This document shows positions 1-5,370 of a DNA stretch of 12,082 nucleotides, piece by piece. The notes beneath the pieces were generated by a model. The model did not search any database, was not told the DNA's origin, and saw only the letters and a list, made by a program, of their open reading frames with translations. The stretch's first letter is position 1. Each line of letters begins with the position of its first letter. The position numbers and the translations under genes are program-made. Source of the DNA: Candidatus Moranbacteria bacterium RIFCSPLOWO2_12_FULL_48_12 (GTDB lineage Bacteria > Patescibacteriota > Minisyncoccia > Moranbacterales > UBA1568); NCBI GenBank assembly GCA_001784735.1, contig MFSB01000045.1, forward strand, positions 1-12,082. The letters run 5' to 3'.

Positions 1-1264
1 CAAACGCGGGCTCTCGATCGCTGACATCGCCATCTTGGTCGTGGCGGCTGACGATGGCGTGCGCCCCCAGACCAAAGAAGTCATCGAATATCTGAAAGAG
101 TACAAACTCCCCGTCATCGTGGCCATCAACAAGATCGACAAGCCTGATGCCAAACCGAACCGCGTGAAACAAGAGCTCGCCGAACACGGCATTCTCTTCG
201 AAGAGTGGGGTGGCGATACGATGTGTAACGAAATCAGCGCCAAAGGGAATATCAACATCGACAAGCTCCTCGACAGCATCCTCCTCATCGCCGAAGTGGA
301 AGATTTTCGTGCCGACAACAAACGCAATGGATTCGCCATTATCCTCGAGTCCCATCTCGACCCGCAGAAAGGGCCTGTCGCGACCGCCCTTGTCCGTACC
401 GGGACGCTCAAAGTCGGCCAAGACATCGTCGCGGGAGCCGCTTTCGGCCGTATCCGCCGCATCGAAGATTGGAGTGGAAAAAGTATCGAGGTTGCCGATC
501 CCTCCGTCCCCGCCACCATTTACGGATTCAATATCGCTCCCCAGGTGAACGACATCGTCCAAGTAGTCAGCGGCAAAAGCCTGGCTCGTAGCAAGTCTCA
601 AGAGGCGATCGCTAAGAAAATGACAAAAATTTTAGACGAAGATAGTGAAAAGAAAAAACTGGAGATTATTCTCAAGGCCGATGTCCAAGGATCGCTCGAA
701 GCTATCGAACAGATACTCGGAGCCATCCAGTCCGACGAAGTCATGTTGAACATCATTTCTTCGGGCGTCGGAGCCATCACCGAATCGGATGTCAAGATCG
801 CCGAAAGCGCAAAGTCCCTCATCCTCGGTTTCAACAGCGAACCGACATCCGTCGCCAAACGGATGGCTGACAAAAGCGGCATCACGATCGAGACCTACAA
901 CATCATCTACAAGCTTGTCGAAGCCGTCAAAGAAAAATTGACCGCCCTGCTCGCGCCGGAAATCGTCCGCACGGACTATGGCCGGCTTTCGGTTCTGGCT
1001 ATCTTCAAGACCGGCAAGCGCGATATGATCGTCGGCGGACGCGTCTCAGAAGGCAAGCTGCTCCGCGGTTCGCTCCTTGAAATCAAACGCGGGGATGAAA
1101 TCGTCGGCCAAGGCAAAATGCAGAACCTCCAGCGCAACAAAGCCAATGCCGACGAAGTCGGCCAGGGCAACGAATGCGGCATCATCTTCGAAGGCACTTT
1201 CAAAATTGCCGTCGGCGACACCCTCATCTGTTACAAAGAAGAAGCCAAAAAACGCAGCCTTTGA
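1..1264 (+). CDS. infB: Translation initiation factor IF-2, 5' end missing
   Basis: IF-2 is the GTPase that places initiator tRNA on the 30S subunit and promotes 50S joining. The reading frame is open from base 2, so the gene enters from outside the window; about 420 codons remain. The first visible part is the G domain just after switch II (LVVAADDGV, then PQTKEVIEYLKE), followed by the G4 motif NKID near codon 43 and the G5 motif SAKG near codon 78. Domain II (ATALVRTGTLKVGQ) follows, then domain III (LKADVQGSLEAIEQIL) and C-terminal domain IV. The P-loop and DTPGH motif lie upstream and cannot be checked. The C-terminus (GDTLICY plus a short basic tail ending KKRSL, TGA stop) is complete and of normal length. 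Identity is secure from the ordered G motifs and the IF-2-specific C-terminal half. Confidence 0.97.
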   Translation, partial: KRGLSIADIAILVVAADDGVRPQTKEVIEYLKEYKLPVIVAINKIDKPDAKPNRVKQELAEHGILFEEWGGDTMCNEISAKGNINIDKLLDSILLIAEVEDFRADNKRNGFAIILESHLDPQKGPVATALVRTGTLKVGQDIVAGAAFGRIRRIEDWSGKSIEVADPSVPATIYGFNIAPQVNDIVQVVSGKSLARSKSQEAIAKKMTKILDEDSEKKKLEIILKADVQGSLEAIEQILGAIQSDEVMLNIISSGVGAITESDVKIAESAKSLILGFNSEPTSVAKRMADKSGITIETYNIIYKLVEAVKEKLTALLAPEIVRTDYGRLSVLAIFKTGKRDMIVGGRVSEGKLLRGSLLEIKRGDEIVGQGKMQNLQRNKANADEVGQGNECGIIFEGTFKIAVGDTLICYKEEAKKRSL

Positions 1265-1334
1265 AGTTGAATCAGGAATAGGGAATGAGGAATCATGAAT
1301 TGTGAAGCCCCGAAAAATTCTGGTACATATAAAA
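1265..1334 (+). repeat. Degenerate GGAAT-rich tandem stretch after infB
   Basis: Between the infB stop and the terminator hairpin the sequence runs through several imperfect copies of a GGAAT(A/G)(A/G)G-like unit (AGGAATAGGGAATGAGGAATCA). It has no coding frame of its own. It looks like low-complexity spacer. Its purine-rich units resemble Shine-Dalgarno sequence, but no start codon with a plausible frame follows. Confidence 0.35.
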
Positions 1335-1366
1335 ACAGTCCCACCATGGTGGGACTGTCGTTTTTT
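1335..1366. terminator. Bidirectional intrinsic terminator between infB and the convergent orphan gene
   Basis: Bases 1335-1358 form a perfect 24-base palindrome (ACAGTCCCACCA and its complement), giving a stem of about 10 bp around a CATG loop. On the plus strand it is followed by CG and six T (1361-1366). On the minus strand five A (1331-1335) become a U run just after the stem. The hairpin therefore serves infB from the left and the minus-strand gene from the right. Confidence 0.9.
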
Positions 1367-1390
1367 CAAATTGTAATACTCTTAAGCCTT

Positions 1391-1960
1391 TCAGTTTTTT
1401 TCTTTGATAAACTGTTCAACTCCTTTAAAGACTGCTATTGCGTCTTTCCCCGTTTTGGCAAGTTCGACCGCATATTCATAAACTTCCATAGCGAGTTCAT
1501 TTTTGTCGTCAAATCTGAGATACGGATCATAGATTTCTGCTTTTTCAAGCTCTCCCCTATCTATGTCAGATAGCTGCGGTAAGTAAATGTCATAAAACTT
1601 AGGATTGATAGAATCTTTGCAGATTTCAATTTTTATCCCATTCACCACTCTTTCTATTTGAATATCTTGTCTATTTTTGTAAATTTCTTTCTGTTTCCCC
1701 TCCAGTTCTTCTTCTCTGTATTTATAACGCTTATAAAAATCTTTACCCATTTCCCTATTGGCCGCTGATTTTTGCTCTTCTGTCGCGATAAGTTCCGGCG
1801 CGCCTTTTTTGCCTGGAACAAATCCTGCCCCTCCCTTGAGAAGCTCGGCTGACGTAAGCGTACGGCTCGTTTCATATTCTGCTTGAGTCTCCGCAGAAAA
1901 TGGTGCTTCGGGAAGTTTAGCCTTTTTCTTCGGAGGAGTCGCTGGGGTTTCAAATCTCAT
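1391..1960 (-). CDS. Hypothetical 189-aa charged protein
   Basis: I do not recognise a family. The protein is 189 aa, hydrophilic, and rich in Lys and Glu, with no signal peptide or membrane segment. The first 20 residues are Pro/Lys-rich (PATPPKKKAKLPEAP) and probably disordered. Residues 60-100 are strongly charged and probably helical (YREEELEGKQKEIYKNR). The C-terminal half is more structured, with a final helix around AMEVYEYAVELAKTGKDA. The start at 1960 is forced, because an in-frame stop lies only five codons upstream (1973-1975). No Shine-Dalgarno sequence is at the usual distance; a GGAGGTG at 1983-1989 is 22 nt away and too far. The gene is divergent from the PaaX/Cas2-like gene and ends at the shared terminator with infB. 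Coding status rests on length, sensible composition and its own promoter and terminator. Confidence 0.75.
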   Translation of the reverse strand: MRFETPATPPKKKAKLPEAPFSAETQAEYETSRTLTSAELLKGGAGFVPGKKGAPELIATEEQKSAANREMGKDFYKRYKYREEELEGKQKEIYKNRQDIQIERVVNGIKIEICKDSINPKFYDIYLPQLSDIDRGELEKAEIYDPYLRFDDKNELAMEVYEYAVELAKTGKDAIAVFKGVEQFIKEKN

Positions 1961-1989
1961 AAAGTTACGCCGTTACAAATTACACCTCC

Positions 1990-2018
1990 ATACTACCCCT
2001 CCCACCACTTTCGGTCAA
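1990..2018 (-). promoter_or_regulatory. Probable sigma-70-type promoter for the 189-aa gene
   Basis: Read on the minus strand, TTGACC (2013-2018, five of six consensus bases) is separated by 17 bp from TAGTAT (1990-1995, four of six). Transcription would start near 1983, giving a short leader of about 20 nt with no clear ribosome binding site. Confidence 0.5.
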
Positions 2019-2066
2019 ATCACATTTTTCCTTCACTTTTTCCCGTTTTCCCCTCCAATCACCCGC

Positions 2067-2106
2067 TTATACCTCTTTACCGCGGCCGCTGGTTTGATGT
2101 ATAATT
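2067..2106 (+). promoter_or_regulatory. Promoter plus imperfect palindrome (operator candidate 1) upstream of the PaaX/Cas2-like gene
   Basis: A perfect TATAAT lies at 2100-2105, with a weak -35-like TTTACC 18 bp upstream. The promoter sits inside an imperfect palindrome centred between 2085 and 2086 (13 of 19 positions pair), with the core TTTACCGCGGCCGC. The same 40-bp block recurs at 2768-2807 with 31 of 40 bases identical in the same register. The left arm carries TATAAG on the minus strand, so weak divergent transcription is possible. An operator role is inferred from symmetry, duplication and position. Confidence 0.6.
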
Positions 2107-2166
2107 AAAAAAGTGATATACAAAGAGTACTCGAGGAAGTTTTAGAGAAGCTAACGAAATTCTATT

Positions 2167-2727
2167 ATGAAAAATCTCGGCCCGGTCCAGCAAAAAATGC
2201 TCATCCTGCTGCTTGGCGGAATTACGCTCAGCCTCGTCGGCACGCCGACCCAGTATTTCCGTGCTTTGAGAGCCATGCGGCGGGAATGGCGAAAAATCAA
2301 CCAGCAGAGTTTCACGCGCTCAGTCCATGCGCTCTGTCAAAAAAAACTGCTCGAAGAAATAAGACACAAAGACGGCTCTGTCGCCCTGAAACTTACTCCG
2401 GATGGCCGTAAGCATGCCGGCTTCTTCCAATTATTCGGAAAGACATTGAAAATCAAGCGTCTGAAAAAATGGGATGGCTTATGGCGCATAGTCATATTTG
2501 ATATTCCTGAAGAAGATAAGGATTTCCGGGATATTCTCCGCGATCACCTCAAACAAATCGGTTTCTATAAATTACAGCACAGTGTTTTTATTTTTCCATA
2601 CCCATGCGAGTCAGCCATCATAAGCCTGGTGGAGCTCTACAATGCAAGACCATACGTACGCATCATCACTGCCACAACCATCGACAATGAACGGCAGCTG
2701 CGAAAAAAATTTACGCTCTCGCCCTGA
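2167..2727 (+). CDS. Stand-alone PaaX/Cas2-fold protein, likely transcriptional repressor
   Basis: The protein is 186 aa. The N-terminal part (about 1-95) looks like a winged helix: SFTRSVHALCQKKLLEEIRHKDGSV is a typical recognition-helix-and-wing pattern. The C-terminal part (about 100-186) matches the ferredoxin-like Cas2/PaaX-C domain, with WDGLWRIVIFDIPEEDKDFR, then LRDHLKQIGFYKLQHSVFIFP. Proteins of this design are common in Patescibacteria and are often labelled PaaX-family regulator or Cas2. No repeat array or other cas gene is nearby, so a regulatory role is more likely than spacer acquisition. The first ATG after an in-frame stop (TAA at 2152-2154) sets the start; no good Shine-Dalgarno sequence precedes it, and the leader is about 55 nt. 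The palindromic promoter immediately upstream suggests autoregulation. The DNA target is inferred, not shown. Confidence 0.8.
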   Translation: MKNLGPVQQKMLILLLGGITLSLVGTPTQYFRALRAMRREWRKINQQSFTRSVHALCQKKLLEEIRHKDGSVALKLTPDGRKHAGFFQLFGKTLKIKRLKKWDGLWRIVIFDIPEEDKDFRDILRDHLKQIGFYKLQHSVFIFPYPCESAIISLVELYNARPYVRIITATTIDNERQLRKKFTLSP

Positions 2728-2767
2728 TCCCGACACCTTTTTATTATTCTTTACTCCCTATCAATAT

Positions 2768-2807
2768 TTATACCTACTTACCGCGGCCGCGGTAAGTAGG
2801 TATAATT
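2768..2807 (+). promoter_or_regulatory. Perfect 38-bp palindrome overlapping a TATAAT promoter (operator candidate 2) upstream of cca
   Basis: Bases 2768-2805 are a perfect palindrome: left arm TTATACCTACTTACCGCGG, right arm its exact complement, centre between 2786 and 2787. TATAAT lies at 2801-2806 and a weak CTTACC -35 at 2777-2782. The mirrored elements on the minus strand are TATAAA at 2767-2772 and CTTACC at 2791-2796. The hairpin lacks a downstream T run, so it is a poor terminator. Transcription to the right would begin near 2813, giving cca a leader of about 114 nt. The similarity to 2067-2106 suggests that the same protein binds both. Confidence 0.65.
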
Positions 2808-2926
2808 GTGTAAAAGTGGTTAAGTATTGAAAGAAAAGAAATAAGAGAACCTTTAGGTAATTGTATGAATCCGTAAGTGCTCACTATAGGCAAAATGATA
2901 ATTTATCGCTATGCTTGAGAGGTAGT

Positions 2927-4636
2927 ATGATTCACAAAATTCCACAACCGGTTCAAAATATCATCAAGACCTTGAATAAGGCTGGATTTGAGGCGTTCAC
3001 GGTGGGCGGCTGCGTGCGCGACCTCATCTTGGAACGCGAACCCAAAGACTGGGATATCACCACCGATGCGCTGCCGGAAGAAGTTATGAAACTTTTCCCC
3101 AACAGCTTCTATGAAAATGATTTTGGCACCGTCGGTGTGAAAGTTGAGCGCTTCAGCGCGAAATCCCGAGCTTCTGTCGAGGGATCTCAAAAGATTAATG
3201 ACCAGCCAATAGAAAATAATAAATATGACATCATCGAAATCACTACCTACCGCGTCGAATCCGAATACACGGACAAGCGCCGTCCCAAAGAAGTCCTCTT
3301 CACCAAGTCGCTTGAAGAAGATCTGGCGCGGCGCGATTTCACCATCAACGCCATTGCCTATGGATCACGCTCTTCTTCCACCTCCCCTTCTCGCCTCGCT
3401 GAAGCTCCGTCGAAGCGGGTCCAAGGGGAGGGAAGGGAGGGGTTTAGATTTCAAACCCAAACCTCCCCAGAGTCCCCTCATTCTCCCACCCCTCACCCTC
3501 GCGGACTCGGGAGCTCCCCTCAGACAGGGGAGCTGGGAATGGAGAAAAAATGGGAGCTTGTCGATCCTTTCAACGGAGTCCAAGATGTGACAAAAAAAAT
3601 CATCCGCACGGTCGGCGATCCGGAAGAGCGCTTCGGTGAAGACGCCTTGCGTCTCATGCGCGCCGTGCGCTTCTTCGCCGAACTGCGCGATCCGAAGGAG
3701 ACAAAACCAACGCATAGCTGGCACATCGAGGAAAAAACTTTTGCCGCTATCCAGAAACTGGCGAGCAATCTCGCTCACATCTCCCAAGAACGCGTGCGCG
3801 ACGAACTGAGCAAGATTATCCTCTCCAATAGTCCGAAAGAAGGCATCGAAATACTCCACACGGCTGGCCTGCTCTGCTTTGTCCTGCCTGAACTGGAGCT
3901 CGGCATCGGCGTCACTCAAAACCTCCACCACATCTACACGGTCTGGGAGCACAACTTGCGCGCCCTGGCGACCTGTCCGTCCAAAAAGCTCGAGACACGC
4001 CTGGCTACCCTGCTCCACGATGTGGGCAAACCCCAAGCCAAACGCGGGGAAGGCTACCATTCTACTTTCTACAACCATGATCACGTCGGCGCGCGCATAG
4101 CGGAGAAAATACTCACCCGACTGCGCTTTCCCAAAGCGGTAGTGAAAAAAGCCACCCTGCTCGTGGATAATCATCTTTTCTACTACAGCGTCGATGAAGT
4201 CACCGAAGCCTCTGTACGGCGCCTGATCAAGCGGGTCGGCCTGGAAAATATGGATGACTTGATGGCGGTGCGCATCGGTGATAGACTGGGTTCCGGCGTA
4301 CCCAAAGGCAAGCCCTACAAGTTGCGCCATCTCGAATATATGATCGAAAAGGTTTCCCGGGACGCCGTTTCCGTAAAGATGCTCAAGATCAAAGGCACCG
4401 ACCTCATAGAAAAACTGGGTATCCCGGCCGGGCCGGTAATCGGGGCTCTGCTCGACGTTCTCCTCGCAGAAGTCATTGAACATTCCGAGCTCAATACGCG
4501 AGAGACTCTCCTTAAAAGGGCCAATGCACTCAAAGAAAGCCCCATCGAAACTCTGCGAGAACTGGCCAAGGAAAAAATCGAAGAAAAACGAGCCGAAGAC
4601 GTGGAACGGATCAAAAAAAGGCATTGGGTGGAGTAG
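2927..4636 (+). CDS. cca: CCA-adding tRNA nucleotidyltransferase with HD domain
   Basis: This enzyme adds or repairs the 3'-CCA end of tRNAs using CTP and ATP. From the ATG at 2927 it is 569 aa. The nucleotidyltransferase head shows GGCVRD (27-32) and the metal-binding D41-W-D43. RRDFTINAIA (135-144) and ERFGEDALRLMRAVRF (E238-D239) are the other class II signature motifs. A C-terminal HD phosphohydrolase domain has LLHDVGKP (H364-D365) and a second NHDHVGA motif. GAGAGG at 2917-2922, 4 nt before this ATG, decides the start; the frame is open further up only through unlikely codons. The protein is longer than usual because of two insertions without family counterpart, near residues 74-98 and 146-204, both corresponding to repeat-like DNA. 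Neighbouring tRNA-Leu lacks an encoded CCA and would be a substrate. A poly(A) polymerase activity cannot be excluded. Confidence 0.93.
   Translation: MIHKIPQPVQNIIKTLNKAGFEAFTVGGCVRDLILEREPKDWDITTDALPEEVMKLFPNSFYENDFGTVGVKVERFSAKSRASVEGSQKINDQPIENNKYDIIEITTYRVESEYTDKRRPKEVLFTKSLEEDLARRDFTINAIAYGSRSSSTSPSRLAEAPSKRVQGEGREGFRFQTQTSPESPHSPTPHPRGLGSSPQTGELGMEKKWELVDPFNGVQDVTKKIIRTVGDPEERFGEDALRLMRAVRFFAELRDPKETKPTHSWHIEEKTFAAIQKLASNLAHISQERVRDELSKIILSNSPKEGIEILHTAGLLCFVLPELELGIGVTQNLHHIYTVWEHNLRALATCPSKKLETRLATLLHDVGKPQAKRGEGYHSTFYNHDHVGARIAEKILTRLRFPKAVVKKATLLVDNHLFYYSVDEVTEASVRRLIKRVGLENMDDLMAVRIGDRLGSGVPKGKPYKLRHLEYMIEKVSRDAVSVKMLKIKGTDLIEKLGIPAGPVIGALLDVLLAEVIEHSELNTRETLLKRANALKESPIETLRELAKEKIEEKRAEDVERIKKRHWVE
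3163..3187 (+). repeat. Short palindromic repeat copy inside cca
   Basis: These 25 bases (ATCCCGAGCTTCTG, then TCGAGGGATCT) form an ATCCC/GGGAT hairpin. They match 11943-11965 except for two substitutions and a 2-nt insertion. They encode part of a 25-residue stretch (about residues 74-98 of the CCA enzyme) lying between two motifs that normally are close together. The element stays in frame and adds no stop. Confidence 0.6.
3363..3538 (+). repeat. About 175-bp in-frame palindromic insertion inside cca
   Basis: The segment is unlike the flanking coding DNA: C/T-rich then G-rich, with three local hairpins. The stems are CCTCCCCTT/AAGGGGAGG (3381-3389 with 3423-3431), GGGTTT/AAACCC (3440-3445 with 3453-3458), and AGCTCCCCT/AGGGGAGCT around CAGAC (3512-3534). 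It translates to a Ser/Pro/Gly-rich run of about 59 residues placed between FTINAIAY and KWELVDPF, which are nearly adjacent in ordinary family members. It is most likely a dispersed palindromic element that became fixed in frame, comparable in concept to Rickettsia palindromic elements. Confidence 0.65.
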
Positions 4637-4857
4637 AAGTGTAAAATTTAAAAATCAAAAATAAAAATTACAATGCAAAATTCAAAGTGAAATATATGTT
4701 TAATCAATCTAATTGATTTTACATTTTTAAGTATCATTTTCCATTTTGATATTTACATTTTGATTTATGTATATCGGGGCATCGCCCTCCTTCGTCCTTT
4801 GGACTTCGGACGGATAAATATACCGGCAGTACTCGTCTTGGGCGGGCAATTAAAAAT
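4637..4857. other. AT-rich intergenic spacer with weak inverted repeats
   Basis: No gene is visible. Bases 4640-4690 are A-rich strings (TAAAAATCAAAAATAAAAAT) mirrored by T-rich strings at 4715-4765, so the whole stretch can fold weakly on itself. At its centre AATCAAT/ATTGATT (4702-4708 with 4712-4718) forms a 7-bp hairpin followed by TT, a weak candidate terminator for cca. A GC-richer part (about 4775-4815) contains GTCCTTTGGAC and flanking GTATAT/ATATAC. I could not identify a convincing promoter for the following tRNA. Confidence 0.4.
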
Positions 4858-4931
4858 CGGGGTGTGGTATAACGGTATTACGCACGCTTCGGGTGCGTGT
4901 AATCCGGGTTCAATTCCCGGCACCCCGACCA
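4858..4931 (+). tRNA. tRNA-Pro (anticodon CGG), CCA encoded
   Basis: The acceptor stem is CGGGGTG with CACCCCG (4921-4927), discriminator A, and an encoded CCA (4929-4931). The anticodon stem is CACGC/GCGTG around the loop TTCGGGT, giving anticodon CGG for codon CCG. The T arm is CCGGG-TTCAATT-CCCGG. The first base pair C1-G72 and discriminator A are typical of bacterial tRNA-Pro. The D stem is short (GTA/TAC), with a T-T mismatch at its fourth position. Confidence 0.95.
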
Positions 4932-4938
4932 ACTTATA

Positions 4939-4963
4939 TTTACAGTGGTCCGACCACTGTAAA
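4939..4963 (+). other. 11-bp hairpin between tRNA-Pro and the small ORF
   Basis: TTTACAGTGGT (4939-4949) pairs perfectly with ACCACTGTAAA (4953-4963) around a CCG loop. It starts 7 nt after the encoded CCA and ends 5 nt before the next ATG. There is no T run after it, so it is not a standard terminator. It may guide tRNA 3' processing or stabilise or shield the 5' end of the downstream message. Confidence 0.7.
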
Positions 4964-4968
4964 CCAAT

Positions 4969-5280
4969 ATGAAAATCCTCATCGAAGCCATTACGGAAAA
5001 CCCTGTTTCACTTATGCGAGGCGCCGGTTACGCTTTTCAGCGCGAAGAAAACGGTGAGAAAAGTTTCGTGCGTGTCCTCGCCAGCTCCGGCTATCCCCGC
5101 TTCCACTGCTATACTCTCTTGAACAAACTCTCCCTCAGCCTCAGCCTCCATCTGGATCAGAAAAAACACACGTACGGAGAAACCACGCGCCATCACGGAG
5201 AATATGGCAATGACGGCCCGGTCAAAGAAGAAGTCACGCGTCTCCTCAGGCTATTCGGAGCAAAAGCCAAGGCAGTTTAA
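4969..5280 (+). CDS. Conserved small protein of unknown function, 103 aa
   Basis: The protein is 103 aa, soluble, without signal peptide or membrane segment. It has a compact N-terminal part (MKILIEAITENPVSLMRGAG, then basic and aromatic residues) and a charged central motif at about residues 62-84: HLDQKKHTYGE, then RHHGEYGNDG, followed by a C-terminal helix (VKEEVTRLLRLF). From memory, this HLDQKK...RHHGEY pattern recurs in uncharacterised Patescibacteria proteins of similar length; a search would confirm it. The start has no Shine-Dalgarno sequence, and a hairpin ends 5 nt before it. The gene lies between two tRNA genes with a 5-nt gap to tRNA-Leu, so it is probably on the same transcript. 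The clustered His residues could bind metal or RNA, but that is a guess. Confidence 0.8.
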   Translation: MKILIEAITENPVSLMRGAGYAFQREENGEKSFVRVLASSGYPRFHCYTLLNKLSLSLSLHLDQKKHTYGETTRHHGEYGNDGPVKEEVTRLLRLFGAKAKAV

Positions 5281-5285
5281 GAAAT

Positions 5286-5368
5286 GCCGAGATGGTGGAA
5301 TGGTAGACACACTGGGTTTAGGACCCAGCGCTCGCAAGAGCATGAGAGTTCAAGTCTCTCTCTCGGCA
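5286..5368 (+). tRNA. tRNA-Leu (anticodon UAG), CCA not encoded
   Basis: The acceptor stem is GCCGAGA with TCTCGGC (5361-5367), followed by discriminator A. The anticodon stem is CTGGG/CCCAG around the loop TTTAGGA, giving anticodon TAG for CUN leucine codons. A long class II variable arm (CTC-GCAA-GAG stem) and the T arm GAGAG-TTCAAGT-CTCTC confirm the type. The discriminator is followed by CTATG rather than CCA, so the 3' end must be added by the CCA enzyme. Confidence 0.95.
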
Positions 5369-5370
5369 CT

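Noticed and set aside
2771..2802. The palindrome before cca as a terminator for the PaaX/Cas2-like gene.
   Set aside because: No T run follows the stem, it contains a TATAAT in its arm, and a similar block lies upstream of the PaaX/Cas2-like gene, where a terminator is not needed.
2067..2807. The repeated 40-bp block as a two-repeat CRISPR array.
   Set aside because: The copies are 31/40 identical, strongly palindromic, about 700 bp apart and separated by a gene, not by spacers.
2880..2892. CTCACTATAGG resembles the 3' half of the T7 phage promoter.
   Set aside because: The upstream half of the consensus is absent and there is no phage context; an 11-base match is likely chance. Vector contamination is also not supported by flanking sequence.
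3365..4624. Long open frame on the minus strand (419 codons) antisense to cca.
   Set aside because: It lies wholly within the well-supported cca gene, its translation shows no domain, and it also runs through the repeat insert; it is a codon-bias shadow.
4760..4972. 70-codon open frame covering tRNA-Pro.
   Set aside because: Its product is translation of the tRNA and its flanks.
5284..5370. Longer start for the methyltransferase reading through tRNA-Leu.
   Set aside because: The extra 29 residues are translation of a complete tRNA gene; the family's N-terminus fits the ATG at 5371.
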